Below, one piece after another: positions 36,270 through 47,617 of a stretch of DNA of 64,000 nucleotides (position 1 is the stretch's first letter; every line of letters starts with the position of its first letter). Position numbers and translations under genes: made by a program. A model generated the notes under the pieces. That model saw only the letters and a program-made list of their open reading frames with translations, was not told where the DNA came from and made no database searches. This DNA comes from Siphlonurus alternatus (Eukaryota; Arthropoda; Insecta; Ephemeroptera; Siphlonuridae), in assembly GCA_949825025.1 (NCBI GenBank), contig OX463778.1:52392364-52456363 (forward strand), given 5' to 3'.

Positions 36270-36729
36270 GTAAGCTCTTTGATATTAGGACGTTGGTTGT
36301 CAGTGAAAAATATAATAGGAGGTAGCATCTCTTGTTTACAAGAAAATTGCCAGTTTTCAAATATTATAGCTATCATCAATGCATGGTTAGAACAAAAATA
36401 CATCATGATTCCTTTCAAATTTGTCTTATTTTTTCATCAGTGTTATATACTGTTTATTTTTTAAAACTAAATTATATAATAAATCGAAGTATAGAAAGTT
36501 TTATTATCATAAGATTGTTCCTTCCACTCAAAGTGGGAAATTTAAAAATTGGTCACGATTAATGTAATCTAAGATTAATGTAATCTTAGATTAAACATCA
36601 CGAATTTTTACACAATTTTTTACTCGTGACTTCAATACATCTGCCTCGCCACACACTGCATGACATAATATCGGCCCTTTAATTTTAACACTAGTAGGGT
36701 CAATTTTCAACAAGATTGCTGCAACATGC

Positions 36730-36761
36730 ACTTCCGGTCACGTGACGTCATCAGTCACGTG
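36730..36761. promoter_or_regulatory. ETS / E-box / CRE cluster
   Basis: ACTTCCGGT (ETS type), CACGTG (36739-36744), TGACGTCA (36743-36750) and a second CACGTG (36756-36761) lie within 32 bases. It is promoter-like in composition but has no recognised gene next to it. Confidence 0.4.
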
Positions 36762-37399
36762 ATTCAAATTTGTCATCAGAGATGAGTACACTCTATTTGC
36801 TAATATTTACCATTTGCCAGTTACATCATACCATAATTTATCAGCTTTTTCCCATAAAACAATTTTCATTACAAGTTTTCCTTACAATATTTTTTTGCCT
36901 CGTCTTGTAAGAATTGTGTGTAAGAAATTTGCTTTTAATTGATTTAGAAGATGTTTTTAATTAATTGTAAACGAAAATATTATGTATGAATTTTTTACTC
37001 AAGTCACATTCAGGAGGAAAGGATTTTTTGTTGCAAACGATAAATAAAAATGTGCAAAGCCAGCTTCAATTTACTTGTTTAGTTTTGCTGCAATTTTGTT
37101 AACAATGTTATATTTTATCTTCCATTTTTATTTATTTATTTATTTATTATTTTTTTTTTTTTTTGCCTTAATGGTTATAATATATAATTTGGTCAATCTT
37201 GAATTGCTTTTTGTCCATTTATTAGTGACCCTTAACCGTAGTATATTTTTGATTGTATGAAAATTATCAAACTAAACTTAACCCTCATTTTTTTATAATA
37301 AATTATATAATAGAAATTTGAAAAAAAAAAAAAAAAAAAAAAAAAAACGATAATAATAACATCAAGACCTTTCAGAATTACGATACAGGATAAACAGTT

Positions 37400-37585
37400 T
37401 TTGATTATCATTGCTCGAAGCTCTGCCTAGGCGAGATAAGTGCTGAAGCTTGCGGGAAACAGATTGAAGAACTGTAATAATAGTCACTTAATGTCGACTT
37501 AGCAGCTCGTGCCATGATCGGTGGTTAGCGGCTTTAACAATTGGTCGTGCTAGTGAGTGCGGGACCTCACGGAGTCAGCTGATTC
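37400..37585 (+). other. Candidate 5' exon
   Basis: This is about 185 bases of markedly less AT-rich DNA ending in CAGCTGATTC followed by a GTAAGTGC donor (GT at 37586). It lacks a long ORF, so it would be a 5' UTR exon on the plus strand. Nothing downstream proves it. Confidence 0.3.
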
Positions 37586-38020
37586 GTAAGTGCGTGATTA
37601 AAATTAATATAGTACTGTTACAATAAATGGGATCTATAACAATGTATCATTGTTACCGAGTACGTAAAATTAAAAATAATTTTTTTCTTTAATATTTCTC
37701 ATGTATATAATTTAAAAAAAAAAAAAAAAAAAATGAAACCTTGAAGTACACTTAAGTTTATGTATATAGATTTTTTTTTTTAAATTACAATAATTAGTAA
37801 TGTTATGAGAAAACACAGCTTTTACTTGAACTTTATACATACAGGTAGTCATTATTACGTTTTACAATAAAATAACATACTTTGAATACAACACAATAGT
37901 TTTGTTGTAAGAAAATAAAAATGCTGTCCATTTTCAAGCTCTCACTTTTTCTGTTTGTTTATTCAACGTGTACATGATGTACAAAGAGCGAGCTTTTCAA
38001 AGAACAGCTGACGACGTGCA

Positions 38021-38245
38021 GTTTCCATGGCAACGATAAACACACGTGAGTCATGTGTGCAAGAAGAAACAATTGAAGGGGAGAAAACTGAAAAAGGGGT
38101 GCGGAAAACAAACAGATACTCTCTCTTCATGATAACCCTACCAGTTCAAGGGTTAGGGAATAAATTATACATTACTGATGTCATTGCTGTATGTTTTATA
38201 TATCAAAAAACCATGACACTCCCTTTCAGACTATTGTTAATGTAA
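38021..38245 (+). other. X-box-like site and short ORF
   Basis: GTTTCCATGGCAAC (38021-38034) differs from the ideal RFX X-box (GTTGCCATGGCAAC) at one position. The ATG inside it opens a 72-codon frame (MATINTRESCVQEETIEGEK), and a GTGAGT donor occurs after ACACAC at about 38044. It may be a promoter/first-exon region of a ciliary-type gene or a chance match. Confidence 0.3.
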
Positions 38246-39760
38246 TTGAATTGCTTTTTTGTATAAAGTATGAGCTATAGTGCGGCGTTGCTTTCTAATT
38301 CGTAATTAGCATTTTTTTTTACGAGGACATTAATCCACATGACTATCTCCTGGCCGTGACTAATTTTTATTTTTATGACAGTGGGTGTTTATTTTCTCCT
38401 TTTGCATAAATTTTAATATTAATATTTATTTTAATTCATTTAAAATCCGATATAAGACAGTATATTACATAAAAATAAACCCCATCAAAAGTTTGAAAAA
38501 CTCGTACCGGGAAACGTCAATTTTATCAATTATAACTTGGTGACAAGATGACAATAAATTTAATTTCAACTAACTGCAACATAAATATGGGAATAATAAA
38601 AGAAAATGCACAAAAATTTGATTAATTAATAAATTAACTTAACTCTTAAATTTTGCTAAAAATATTTATATAAAGAAAAATGTGTTAAAAAGAAGCGTCT
38701 TTTTTTAATAAAGCGTTCCATTTTATATAACAAATATATTATTAATTTTCCTTATTCAACATGATTTACTAAATATAAAAATAACTTACGACTCGTCGTG
38801 TCTTATATATTTGTCTTACACGTATATATACAGATATATTTATGATCATATTGCTTACCTGATGCAGTACTGTAAGTTCAAGGATTTAGACTCGCTGCAA
38901 AAAAAAATATAAGTAAAACATGACATGTATTTTTACATGACGATGCAATTTATGTTCGACCATGATGCTGCATAATTTATTATATAGAGAGAACTATTAA
39001 TTTGAATGGTATAATTTAAACCAAGATGAATAAGTTTTTTTCTAAATAGATACACGTTTATGCATTGTGATTAATAAAGTACAGCCACAGACAATAGAAT
39101 TTAGACCCTTTTTTCTGCATGCAGAAGAACCTACAATTTATTTATTACAAAAATATTTCTCAAGTTACGTATATATATAGTTTTCAATTTTTGAAGATAT
39201 TTTTAACAAAATTGATTATCCAACTCCAAAATTGAGATATATTATGCTGATATGACGTCAGAGTCATGTCAAATAAGCAAAAGAATTTAACGTCTTTGCT
39301 ATTTTTGACCTGAAATTTTTATGACGGATCCTCTATTTTTTTTTTTATTTAGAATTAAAAAAAAAAAAAAAATGTACGAATGTTATTGTAAAAGCTAGAC
39401 TTTTATTGATCCTACGATATAAATAAAAATTACAGTACTTTTTGTAAAACTGTACAGGTACTATACAGGGATAGTATTTATTGTTCAAGTCTGTACACAG
39501 ATTACAAGACAATGCAGTTGAATAAACTGCATATACACCTGGAAAAACGATTGCGTACATAACAAAAGAAAATCTTTTATAATTCACGTTTGAATATCCT
39601 GCAGCCTTGTTATCCTTATTGTCATCAATGTGTACGCATGTCCAGTCTAATTAACGTTAACATGTGTGAGAATTATCCCACAATATTACTTTCACATTGA
39701 AGGAAAGTGACGGGTCTTCAAACTAAAGTCACCGTCAGCGTATATTGTTTTTTTTTTAAA
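38246..39760. other. AT-rich, no gene
   Basis: Only poly-A/T runs (39360) and short chance ORFs. Confidence 0.5.
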
Positions 39761-40679
39761 AATGATACATGATACAAGGATCTTCAAAAAAAAGGGGTCA
39801 ACATTAATGAAAATATTTATTAAAAAAACATTTAGGTGGATCAAAGGTGAAGATTATGTTGAGTTTTCTACAGCTGGCAGTTCAAGTAAGGTTGCCTGGC
39901 AAAGATTATCACAGATGTCTTATGGACAATTCGTAGGACAAAAGCTACTAAAGATGTTGGTTTTACGGGAGATAACGTTTCTATCGCGAATTTAACAATT
40001 TTGGTAAACTCGAACCTTGCGCTAATAATGTCTCGGGAAAGCATGGCACCAACTTTGAAAATTTCGGACTACGAAGCCATCTGATCAATGCTGGTCTCTT
40101 ATAGCAAGTTCCTTGCAATATTACCAGCAAATTTTTTATATAATGACTTTTCAGCACATGGGTCACTTTTTAACGAGACTTTAACGATGTGTGTTATTTT
40201 TTATGTAAATTAACTACAGAAAACGTAATAACGTAAAAAAATTAAACCATATAAGGAAAGGTGTGATTATAATTTATAAACCATGCTTTAAAGTATAAAA
40301 AATGCTGTGTAGTTCAATCGAATTTAATGTTAAACATTTTTTACAACAATTTAAAAGTAGTTTAAATTAAAAATGTGATTCGTAGATAATTTAATATCAC
40401 TTTTATCTCAATGACTGTAAATTACATCTAAACAACTCCAATTTTTTTTTATCCCTTAATCTATTTTTATGTCTTATAAATCTTTGAAATTTTTTATTAT
40501 TTTTCTAAATATTTTATCAAATTTTAATGCACTATCAATAACAAGACAAAACATATACTTTCCACAAAATTTGATATCAAATATCGACAAACTCAAACAC
40601 ATTTTACAGAGTCCTACTTTCTTTAGATTATATCTGAAGTATAAAGTAGCGCTAAAAGGATTAGTATAATTGGGAAGGT
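39761..40679. other. Possible decayed coding DNA
   Basis: 39830-40110 is GC-richer, with a plus frame including WIKGEDYVEFSTAGSSSKVA, and other frames open in patches. It could be a frameshifted relic; no family was recognised. Confidence 0.3.
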
Positions 40680-40860
40680 TGTTGAATTTATTGGCGAGAA
40701 GTTGTTTTGCCGGTTGCCTGGCAACGGCCGGTCCTCGCAGCAGCCTTCGGCGAGCAAAGGTGGCTTGGAGGTCGGTGACCGAACCAAGGCCCTCCACCCG
40801 CACCCCCCGAACATTGAACTCGGCACCAGAGAAATCTCGTTAATTAATTTAGATTTAGAA
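40680..40860 (+). other. GC-rich island with a perfect X-box palindrome
   Basis: GTTGCCTGGCAAC at 40713-40725 fits the RFX X-box rule (two GTTGCC half sites inverted around one base). It sits at the left edge of a GC-rich 120-base island that is open on both strands. One plus-strand frame continues through HPHPPNIELGTREISLINL. Either a promoter or an exon is possible; no homology was recognised. Confidence 0.35.
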
Positions 40861-42440
40861 ATCGTAGCAGTTAATTCGTTAAGAGAGCTTAAAGAACTGT
40901 ATTATAAAAACACTCTCAGATCTGAATTATTTTGTTTATATATTAGTTCTTGATCTTGGGAATTGAATTATAAAGATCCTATATAGATATTAATTAATCT
41001 AGTACAGTTTCTATTACATTCCCTTATAAGTATCGAGGTAATTTATTGAGATTGCAAAATTTCAACAAAATTATCTGCGTAATTCCACCCTGAAATAAAT
41101 AATTAAATACAATATATAATATAATACAAATATTTATCTGTGATAGCACCAATAGGGCGAAGTTTAATTAAAATTACAAAAAATAAAATTATTTTTTTTA
41201 ATGATTCATTCTTTTGCATCATTCTATGTTTACTATAATATATATAAAAGCATTATGTTTCTCCATGTTATAATATTGAGGTACCAGCTCCGACTATGAT
41301 CGAATTTTTATTACGGTAATATCATGGTAATGTGTCACACTTATATACATAAAACGTATGAAAGTGTTCACGATGCCCCGACGTACGTGAACTGGGCCGC
41401 GAGCAAGACGTGCGGAACATTGTCGCAAGGCCCCCGGTCAGGCAGGCTCGACGAAAATTTGCAGTCGCTAATATTCATAACATTTTTTATTGACATATTT
41501 GGATATAGAATTAAGACTTCGAGTTATTGACAATTTTTGTCAGATTTTTTGAACACCATCAAAATCGAGGGGAAAGATGCTGTGACGTCATAGTCATGCA
41601 ACGCGTATTTCCTTATGTTTGTGTATTAATTATTTGCATGAATATGACGTCACAGCGTTTTGCAACCAACACGAGGGTTCAAAACATCTGAGAAAATATT
41701 GACAATATAGAGACCCTCTATTTAGTATGCAATAAAAAAATTCATGTAAGTTGTGCATTAGTTTTTTTTAAAATACGCAATTTTAATGAGTTAGGAAACT
41801 GCGCATGACGATTCTTTACTCTTTTTACAAAAGAATTTGCTTACAGATACAAGATTTTTTATAAAAACTACGCTTATGTAACAGAGAAATGTATAAATTC
41901 ATTATTGATCGACTCTTAATAATCTCTGTATATCGAGAGATGATAATTCATTGCAATTAGTTGCAGTTCCACTTCACTGCAAGCCGCTCAATATATTTTA
42001 TATTGCAAACTTTCTGTAGCATCAAGATAATCATCAACAAGTTTATTTACATGCAGTTCATTGTATTATTTATAATTCAACGTGTATCACAACTTCATTA
42101 TTATATATAGCATTTAGATTACAACTAAGAGAGAACACACGCAATATGTATTAAAAATTATTACAATTTTTATAAAACAGTCAAAATTTTAACTTAAATT
42201 AAAAAATTATGGGTACATTTTTTTTTAATTTATACATTCTTGGAATATTATCAATTTGAAATGTATTGTGTTTTTGTTTAATTTAATCTGATCACTGTCA
42301 CGAGAATATATTATGTATATACGCAGCTAGTGTTAATTTCTATTAGAAAAGGTAGTTTTTTTTTCAGTCAAACGATAAAACAAAATTGATTGATTTTCCC
42401 TTCTGATAAAAAGTTGACCATAAACTGATAACACGAGTAT
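40861..42440. other. No gene supported
   Basis: A GC-rich patch at 41355-41460 (plus ORF 41324-41530, APTYVNWAASKTCGTLSQGP) is a weak exon candidate. The rest is AT-rich or the degraded foldback at 41536-41760. Confidence 0.4.
41536..41760. mobile_element. Degraded CRE-containing foldback
   Basis: GATGCTGTGACGTCATAGTC and an inverse ATATGACGTCACAGCGTTT frame a diverged palindrome. A right end with GCAATAAAAAAATTCATGTA resembles the 14351-14686 element, but the outer arms have decayed. Confidence 0.5.
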
Positions 42441-42602
42441 ATCGTCTATCGTCCGGAATAATGAGCTACCTGCCTACCATGATTTTGTTGCAATAATGAG
42501 CTTATATATATATGCTATTTCAGATGAGCGCAATTATTAACTTTATTTTATACTGATTTTGAACTTACCTGAAATAACAGATATCTCTTTATTCCGGACA
42601 AA
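42441..42602. mobile_element. GAGCTATCTG-family MITE, copy 3
   Basis: GTCCGGAATAATGAGCTACC and its inverse ending ATTCCGGAC frame the compact palindrome (about 160 bases). TCAGATGAGCGCAATTAT lies near the centre. Confidence 0.78.
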
Positions 42603-42619
42603 ATTTGAGCAATTACATG

Positions 42620-42840
42620 CAACAAAATGCTGAGAGCGCGTCTCCGAGCTACCTGCCCTGAGAACTACCCTGGCTCTGGCACGGACATCACCAGGGCATC
42701 AGCTGCACAACCTGGCAAGTTAGCTCACCGCCAGGGCATCATCACAGCTTGGCAGGTTGCCTCACCGCCGGGCGAGGCGGGCGACGTGACATGCATGCAG
42801 ATGAACCCGCGGTTGTGTCACCGAGAGCTTATGTAAGACT
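42620..42840. other. GC-rich island with an imperfect tandem duplication
   Basis: This abuts the MITE ending at 42602. Inside, CCAGGGCATCA...TGGCAAGTTAGCTCACCG is followed by a diverged second copy CCAGGGCATCA...TGGCAGGTTGCCTCACCG, a unit of roughly 45 bases. The plus strand is open for 69 codons (MLRARLRATCPENYPGSGTD). It could be an exon or regulatory island; no function is assigned. Confidence 0.35.
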
Positions 42841-42944
42841 TGATCTAAATTAGCCTTATGTGGAACTGTGACAGGTGAAAATATGATGCATCACAAGTTA
42901 GTATGATTGCAATTGGAATGAAATTGACATGATTTCCACTCAAT

Positions 42945-43257
42945 CGAGTATCGACCTCAAAAAAAAATATTGCAATAAAGAGTAAAGTTATTATTTTTTT
43001 TTTTTTTCAGAATTTTTGGAGTCCGGGAAATAGTCTTAAAAAATTATTGGAATTTCAGAGAAAGTGACGCCTCTTGATACCTCTCTCAATAAAAGGATAT
43101 AATTATATTATAGGACTTAAAATGGGCGTGGGTTCAAACCCGACCTCGGCAAAACTTTTTAGCAATATTTCCCGATCTTTAAAAAATATAAGAGTGGCAT
43201 AATTTTGCAGCCTGTATTCATTTATTCTATTAAAATTTTTAAGGTCGATGCTGTATT
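42945..43257. mobile_element. GATAGAGGG-family foldback with tRNA-like core
   Basis: The ends GAGTATCGACCTC and GAGGTCGATGC-type inverse match those of 49491-49861. The core contains GGGCGTGGGTTCAAACCCGA, a perfect pol III B-box-like palindrome followed by CCTCGGCA. Confidence 0.72.
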
Positions 43258-43352
43258 ATAGTTATAGTGCAACATAATTTATAATACATAAATATAATAT
43301 CATGGGTTAATTGATAGGCTTAGAATCTCTTCCTTAAATTTTGCTACATGCA

Positions 43353-43580
43353 CTAAGCATTTTCTGCCATGAGTGACGACAACATAAATGACGATTTAAA
43401 AAATTGCCGACTAGCTCGAGTTAATTCGGAAATGCCTTTCCTATCTATCTGGTACATGTCGCAATTTCCTCTGCAAATACAAGCCCGTGTTAATGTGTGT
43501 ATACCTTCCTGTGTGAAGCGGTTACGCAACCTACGGTAAACACTGAGGAGTAGCGATTGTTGTCGAGCCGTCAAAGACAT
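43353..43580 (-). CDS. Possible exon with an LYR-like N-terminus
   Basis: This minus-strand ORF of 75 codons begins MSLTARQQSLLLSVYRRLRN. The spacing of Leu, Tyr-Arg and following basic residues resembles the start of LYR-motif mitochondrial assembly factors, though the motif itself reads VYR here. A GTATAC after TTCACACAGGAAG could be a donor, which would leave a 26-residue first exon. The opposite strand is also open for 57 codons. No downstream exon completing an LYR protein was found, so this is a lead only. Confidence 0.25.
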   Translation of the reverse strand: MSLTARQQSLLLSVYRRLRNRFTQEGIHTLTRACICRGNCDMYQIDRKGISELTRASRQFFKSSFMLSSLMAENA

Positions 43581-44069
43581 TTGTTATTATAGTCATAATT
43601 TCAACACCCATTAAATTTTGTTAGAACAACAACATAATGTACCTTAAAAGTTTTTAATTAAGAACGAATGTAAAGGAGTGGATATATACAAGAAGGGCAG
43701 GGCGATTTAGCCTTCGGTTTTGTCCTCTTCCGCAATATTCATACTTCTTGGTGTATAATTTCAGGACAGTATCTTTACTTATAGAAAGGTGGTGCCATGG
43801 AGGGGGCGATCGCAACCCCAAGTGACTACTGGACAAGGGTGAAACTAATCATTCAATTTCAAGGAGAAAATTTCAGCCTTTAATATCACTGTATAATAAT
43901 TACAAATATCACTATTTTATTTCTAATTTCTAACGATTGCTTGAAAAAAAAAATTAAATTATTGTTTATATAAAATCTGCTGCAAAGAAAGTAAAAAATG
44001 TGTGAAAAAAATAAACAGAAAATAAAGCATAATTATGTTTATATGGTGGACAACTTACAAGACAAGATT

Positions 44070-44250
44070 TTATTTTTATTGCAGAAATAAATAAAAGGCA
44101 CCAAATTATGTTATTCTGATTTTTTTTCGGATTTTTTAGAGTTCGGTTAGTATTGTTAAAAAGTGAGTCAAAATTCAGATTTTGAAGTCGATCTGAAAAA
44201 AAAAAAAGAGTAGCATAATTTGGTGTACCCTGTAGCGCAATAATAAAACA
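44070..44250. mobile_element. GATAGAGGG-family foldback, diverged
   Basis: TTATTGCAGAAATAAATAAA then CACCAAATTATGTTATTCTG on the left pair with AGTAGCATAATTTGGTGTAC on the right. The centre is short and AT-rich. Confidence 0.65.
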
Positions 44251-45598
44251 AATCAGTTTGTTTTCGTAAACCAACGCTATATTAGACACCACGCATTAAC
44301 AAATCGTATAATAATGTAAAGAAATCGAAACCCTCCCCGCCCTGTCATATTGGGGCCACGGGCTGCTCCCGGCTGCGGGTGGCCTTGATTAGTTGATAAC
44401 AATGACACCACGTGACACAATTGACGAATTATCGAAATTTTTAATACACTCAGTAATTCTGTTTTGATACCGGGTGCAATGAAAATTATGAAACTATTGT
44501 TGGAAAATATTATCTTTTAATGACCTAAATGTAGTGACTTACAAAAATGATTCAATTAACTGAAAATTCTATTGTTTTTTTGTAAAACAGTCAGCGCATG
44601 ACAGTGAGATTATATTATATGTGCAGCTATAAGATTTTGCAAAATGTAGTGATGTACGCACAGTACATATTATGAACCTCTTGCAAGCAATTTGCATACA
44701 AGGTATATATATATATATATATATATTATATTAATTACAATAAGACTTAAAAAGTAAATTAGAATGTGTTATAAAAGTTAATTTATAAGCAAAGAAAAAA
44801 AAAGTGAAGAAGCTCTAAACTTATAGATAAAATAAATTGTAAGCAAAATTGAATGTGTGAATTAAGCCAACTTATAATAAATATAAAAATACATTGTAAA
44901 TAAGGCAAATTTGTAAGTAAAAATGTATCACACGTAAGTCACAATAAGTCAATTCATGTCAAAGTTTTACAAAGGCGTTGCATCTTTTGATAATATTGTG
45001 ACGGTGAAATTCGATAAAAAAAAAATTAATTAGGACAAATCAAAGAGTTCCATTCATCGTGGAGGCGATGTAGTATACTACTTATTACTACACAAACCGT
45101 TCTAAAATATTATAACCTTTATGTAAAGATAAATAAGATAATCTTCAAATTATAAAAAGGAGTGTTTTTGATAAAAGTCAATGAATCATAATATAAATAT
45201 TATAATCTTATTATAAACCTGCGAGCTTCTATTTTCTGCGAGAAGCGTTTTTTTTTTTCAATAAAGCTTTTAAAAATTATTAGAAATAACTAAAATTAAT
45301 TATACAGTTATTAACTACATTTAAAGTTGAACTATTAAATTATTATTACACCATAATAAAATATATATCGGACAAGGTTTTCTATACTTGACACAATATA
45401 TACGACTATAATTTATAGAACTACTATAATTTCCAAAATATTTCATAAAAATAATAATTTAAAAGCTCGAGGGTAAAAAAAAAACTTTCGACTTTTCTAT
45501 TTCCATGATAAAATCATTAATTTCAATTAACACTGATAGACCTACATATAAAACCGAGAGTGCATCATCCCTGGCGTGGATCGATTGGCGTGCAGCCC
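44251..45598. other. AT-rich, no gene
   Basis: A short GC-rich block at 44335-44400 (GGGGCCACGGGCTGCTCCCG) stands alone. Confidence 0.5.
44704..44727. repeat. (TA)n microsatellite, short
   Basis: Uninterrupted TA tract. Confidence 0.9.
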
Positions 45599-45845
45599 AT
45601 GCAAGGATTTTGTATGTATGGATAGGTGATGGTACTGCCGTCGGTGAGGCACAGTCGTGAGGAGGAAGTGGGTGGCGGTTACAGCAGTAACCAATGGGAT
45701 GTCCGCCATCTTACGTTGGGGAACTTCCATACAGTTTACAATGCAGATGGTTGCGCTCGGTCGCCATCTTACGTTGGAGATTTGCCTCAGTAGCTTTAAT
45801 GCTATTGGTATAGAGATAACCTATCCATTCATACAAAATCCTTGG
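45599..45845. mobile_element. Foldback element, CAAGGATTTTGTATG arms
   Basis: GCAAGGATTTTGTATGTATG then GATAGGT pair with ACCTATCCATTCATACAAAA then TCCTTGG. Inside, CGCCATCTTACGTTGG occurs twice (about 45703 and 45761); GCCATCTT is the YY1-type core. Confidence 0.7.
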
Positions 45846-46376
45846 TGCAGCCACACCCTCGCACAAAGTGCATACAAACACAAAGCTGCAGGGACGGGTC
45901 GATGCGACACGTGTTTCTAGAAGGGGGTGTGGCACTACTTTGTTGTCATAACAGTAAATTCAGGCCAATTTGTTTACTTATTTAAAATTTATGTTGATAA
46001 ATATTAATGTTGCTCTTTACGTATATTTTTTTTATATTATATAAATACTGTATTGTATATTTTTAAAAACATTAAAAATTGGTTTCCTCGTAATAATATT
46101 GGTAATATTGTATACATTATATTATTATTTGATATCAATTATTAAAATATAAAATATTGATCTTGTATAATTTAATAAATAACATATTATTTTACATTTG
46201 AACCGTTAGAAATTGCTTGCAAATAATTTATCTAAATATAATTAAATAACATCTATATAAATAACATTCATGTGTAGCGTAAAAAAGCATAAAGTCAAAA
46301 CTTTACATAATTTTTATGCATAAAAAAGTTGAAACACGCAAGCACTCGAGTACAAAGAGTAATACCGCGTACTTAC

Positions 46377-46540
46377 ACAGTCTCTGATGAGGAGGGAAGG
46401 GCGCGGCTGTTGCACCCTCAGTGAAGTTCCCGCGGCAAGTTCACGGCCGCGAGCTTCGCCCAGACGCCACCAGGGGGGTGGTGCAGACAAAAACACTCTT
46501 CCATAAACATTCCTCGGCAAACTACACTGCAAAACGCGGT
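46377..46540 (-). other. Candidate first exon and promoter island
   Basis: This GC-rich stretch reads on the minus strand into AGAGACTGT followed by a GTAAGTAC donor (GT at 46376-46375). An ATG-initiated frame (from 46532) crosses the donor, so it may be coding (MQCSLPRNVYGRVFLSAP) or 5' UTR. It contains CCACCAGGGGGG (46467-46478), close to the CTCF core. The gene body would lie to the left; no downstream exon was identified. Confidence 0.35.
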
Positions 46541-46813
46541 AGAATTATATACGTCTGTCGGGATGGAATTTTTTAGGTCAAGTAGTTTTGTTTTTGAAGT
46601 TTTTAATTGGTTTTAATGAAGAATAATCTATCAAAGCAACATAATTTCAAAATTTTAATTCAAATATATCTCTTAATTAATTGCATTTTTTTTTATATAT
46701 TATACATATTTTTTCATTAATTATTCCAAAAGTATAATAAATATAATTTAATTATTATAATATTTCATAAGTTTTATTTGGATCTATAAATATAATATTA
46801 TAGCAGAGATATC

Positions 46814-46903
46814 AATGTACAGTTTTTAAAGTTAAAAATTGGAATTCATATAAAAAGATTCTAATGCATGTATTCCAATTTTTAACTTTTAAGAACTGTA
46901 CAT
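46814..46903. mobile_element. 90-base inverted repeat, AATGTACAG ends
   Basis: AATGTACAGTTTTTAAAGTT then AAAAATTGGAAT is repeated inverted with few mismatches around a 25-base loop. Directly followed by a TA microsatellite. Confidence 0.7.
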
Positions 46904-46910
46904 TAAATTA

Positions 46911-46914
<4 letters not shown>

Positions 46915-47008
<94 letters not shown>
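46915..47008. repeat. (TA)n microsatellite
   Basis: Uninterrupted TA tract of about 47 units beside the inverted repeat at 46814-46903. Confidence 0.95.
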
Positions 47009-47009
<1 letters not shown>

Positions 47010-47415
47010 GAGTTATGAGCCCATGATATTCACTAAATAAATATAATATAGCAATCATCTTTTGTTAATTAATTTATTGTTTTCTTTTATTTAAAGCGAT
47101 TTGCTTTAATAATATTATATTATGTTACAAAAATTAACTCAAAATTGATATCATGCAATAAAATATATAGAGTAAAATTGCGATTGAAATTATATTTTCC
47201 GTTTTCACTTTCAATATAATTAAAATAGCAATTAACCTATAATATAATAGAAAAAAAAAACAATAATTTTTGACATATTACTGATCTTAATTTATTAACA
47301 TTTGATATTTCCTGAACATTAAAGAATTTTGTCCTTTTTATATTGTTAAAGTGCAAACTGATATATAATTTGATTATTATTTTCGATCTCCATTATTTTT
47401 TAATCCACGAAAAAT

Positions 47416-47617
47416 CGTCCCTCGTCCGGAATTATGAGCTATCTGCCTCCACGACTTCTTTGCAATAATGACGAACTATTTGCTATATCAGATGAGCGCA
47501 ATTATGAGTTTTTTTTATACCGATTTACAGCTTAAAATTGTGCTCACCTGAAATAGCAGACAGCTCATTATTGCAACGATATATTATAGTAAGCAGATAG
47601 CTCATTATTACGGACGA
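47416..47617. mobile_element. GAGCTATCTG-family MITE, copy 4
   Basis: CGTCCCTCGTCCGGAATTAT on the left and an inverse ending TATTACGGACG on the right, with the same GAGCTATCTGCCT and GAGCGCAATTATGAG blocks. It abuts a GC-rich stretch on the right (47620-47740). Confidence 0.78.

Noticed and set aside
40000..40170. Remnant of a viral or retroviral gene
   Set aside because: Mixed-frame GC-rich DNA only; no polymerase, capsid or integrase motif was visible here or elsewhere in the window.
43690..43830. Coding exon (minus ORF with SKDTVLKLYTKKYEYCGRG)
   Set aside because: The composition is suggestive, but there are no splice signals, family match or partner exons, and all evidence is a 60-codon frame.
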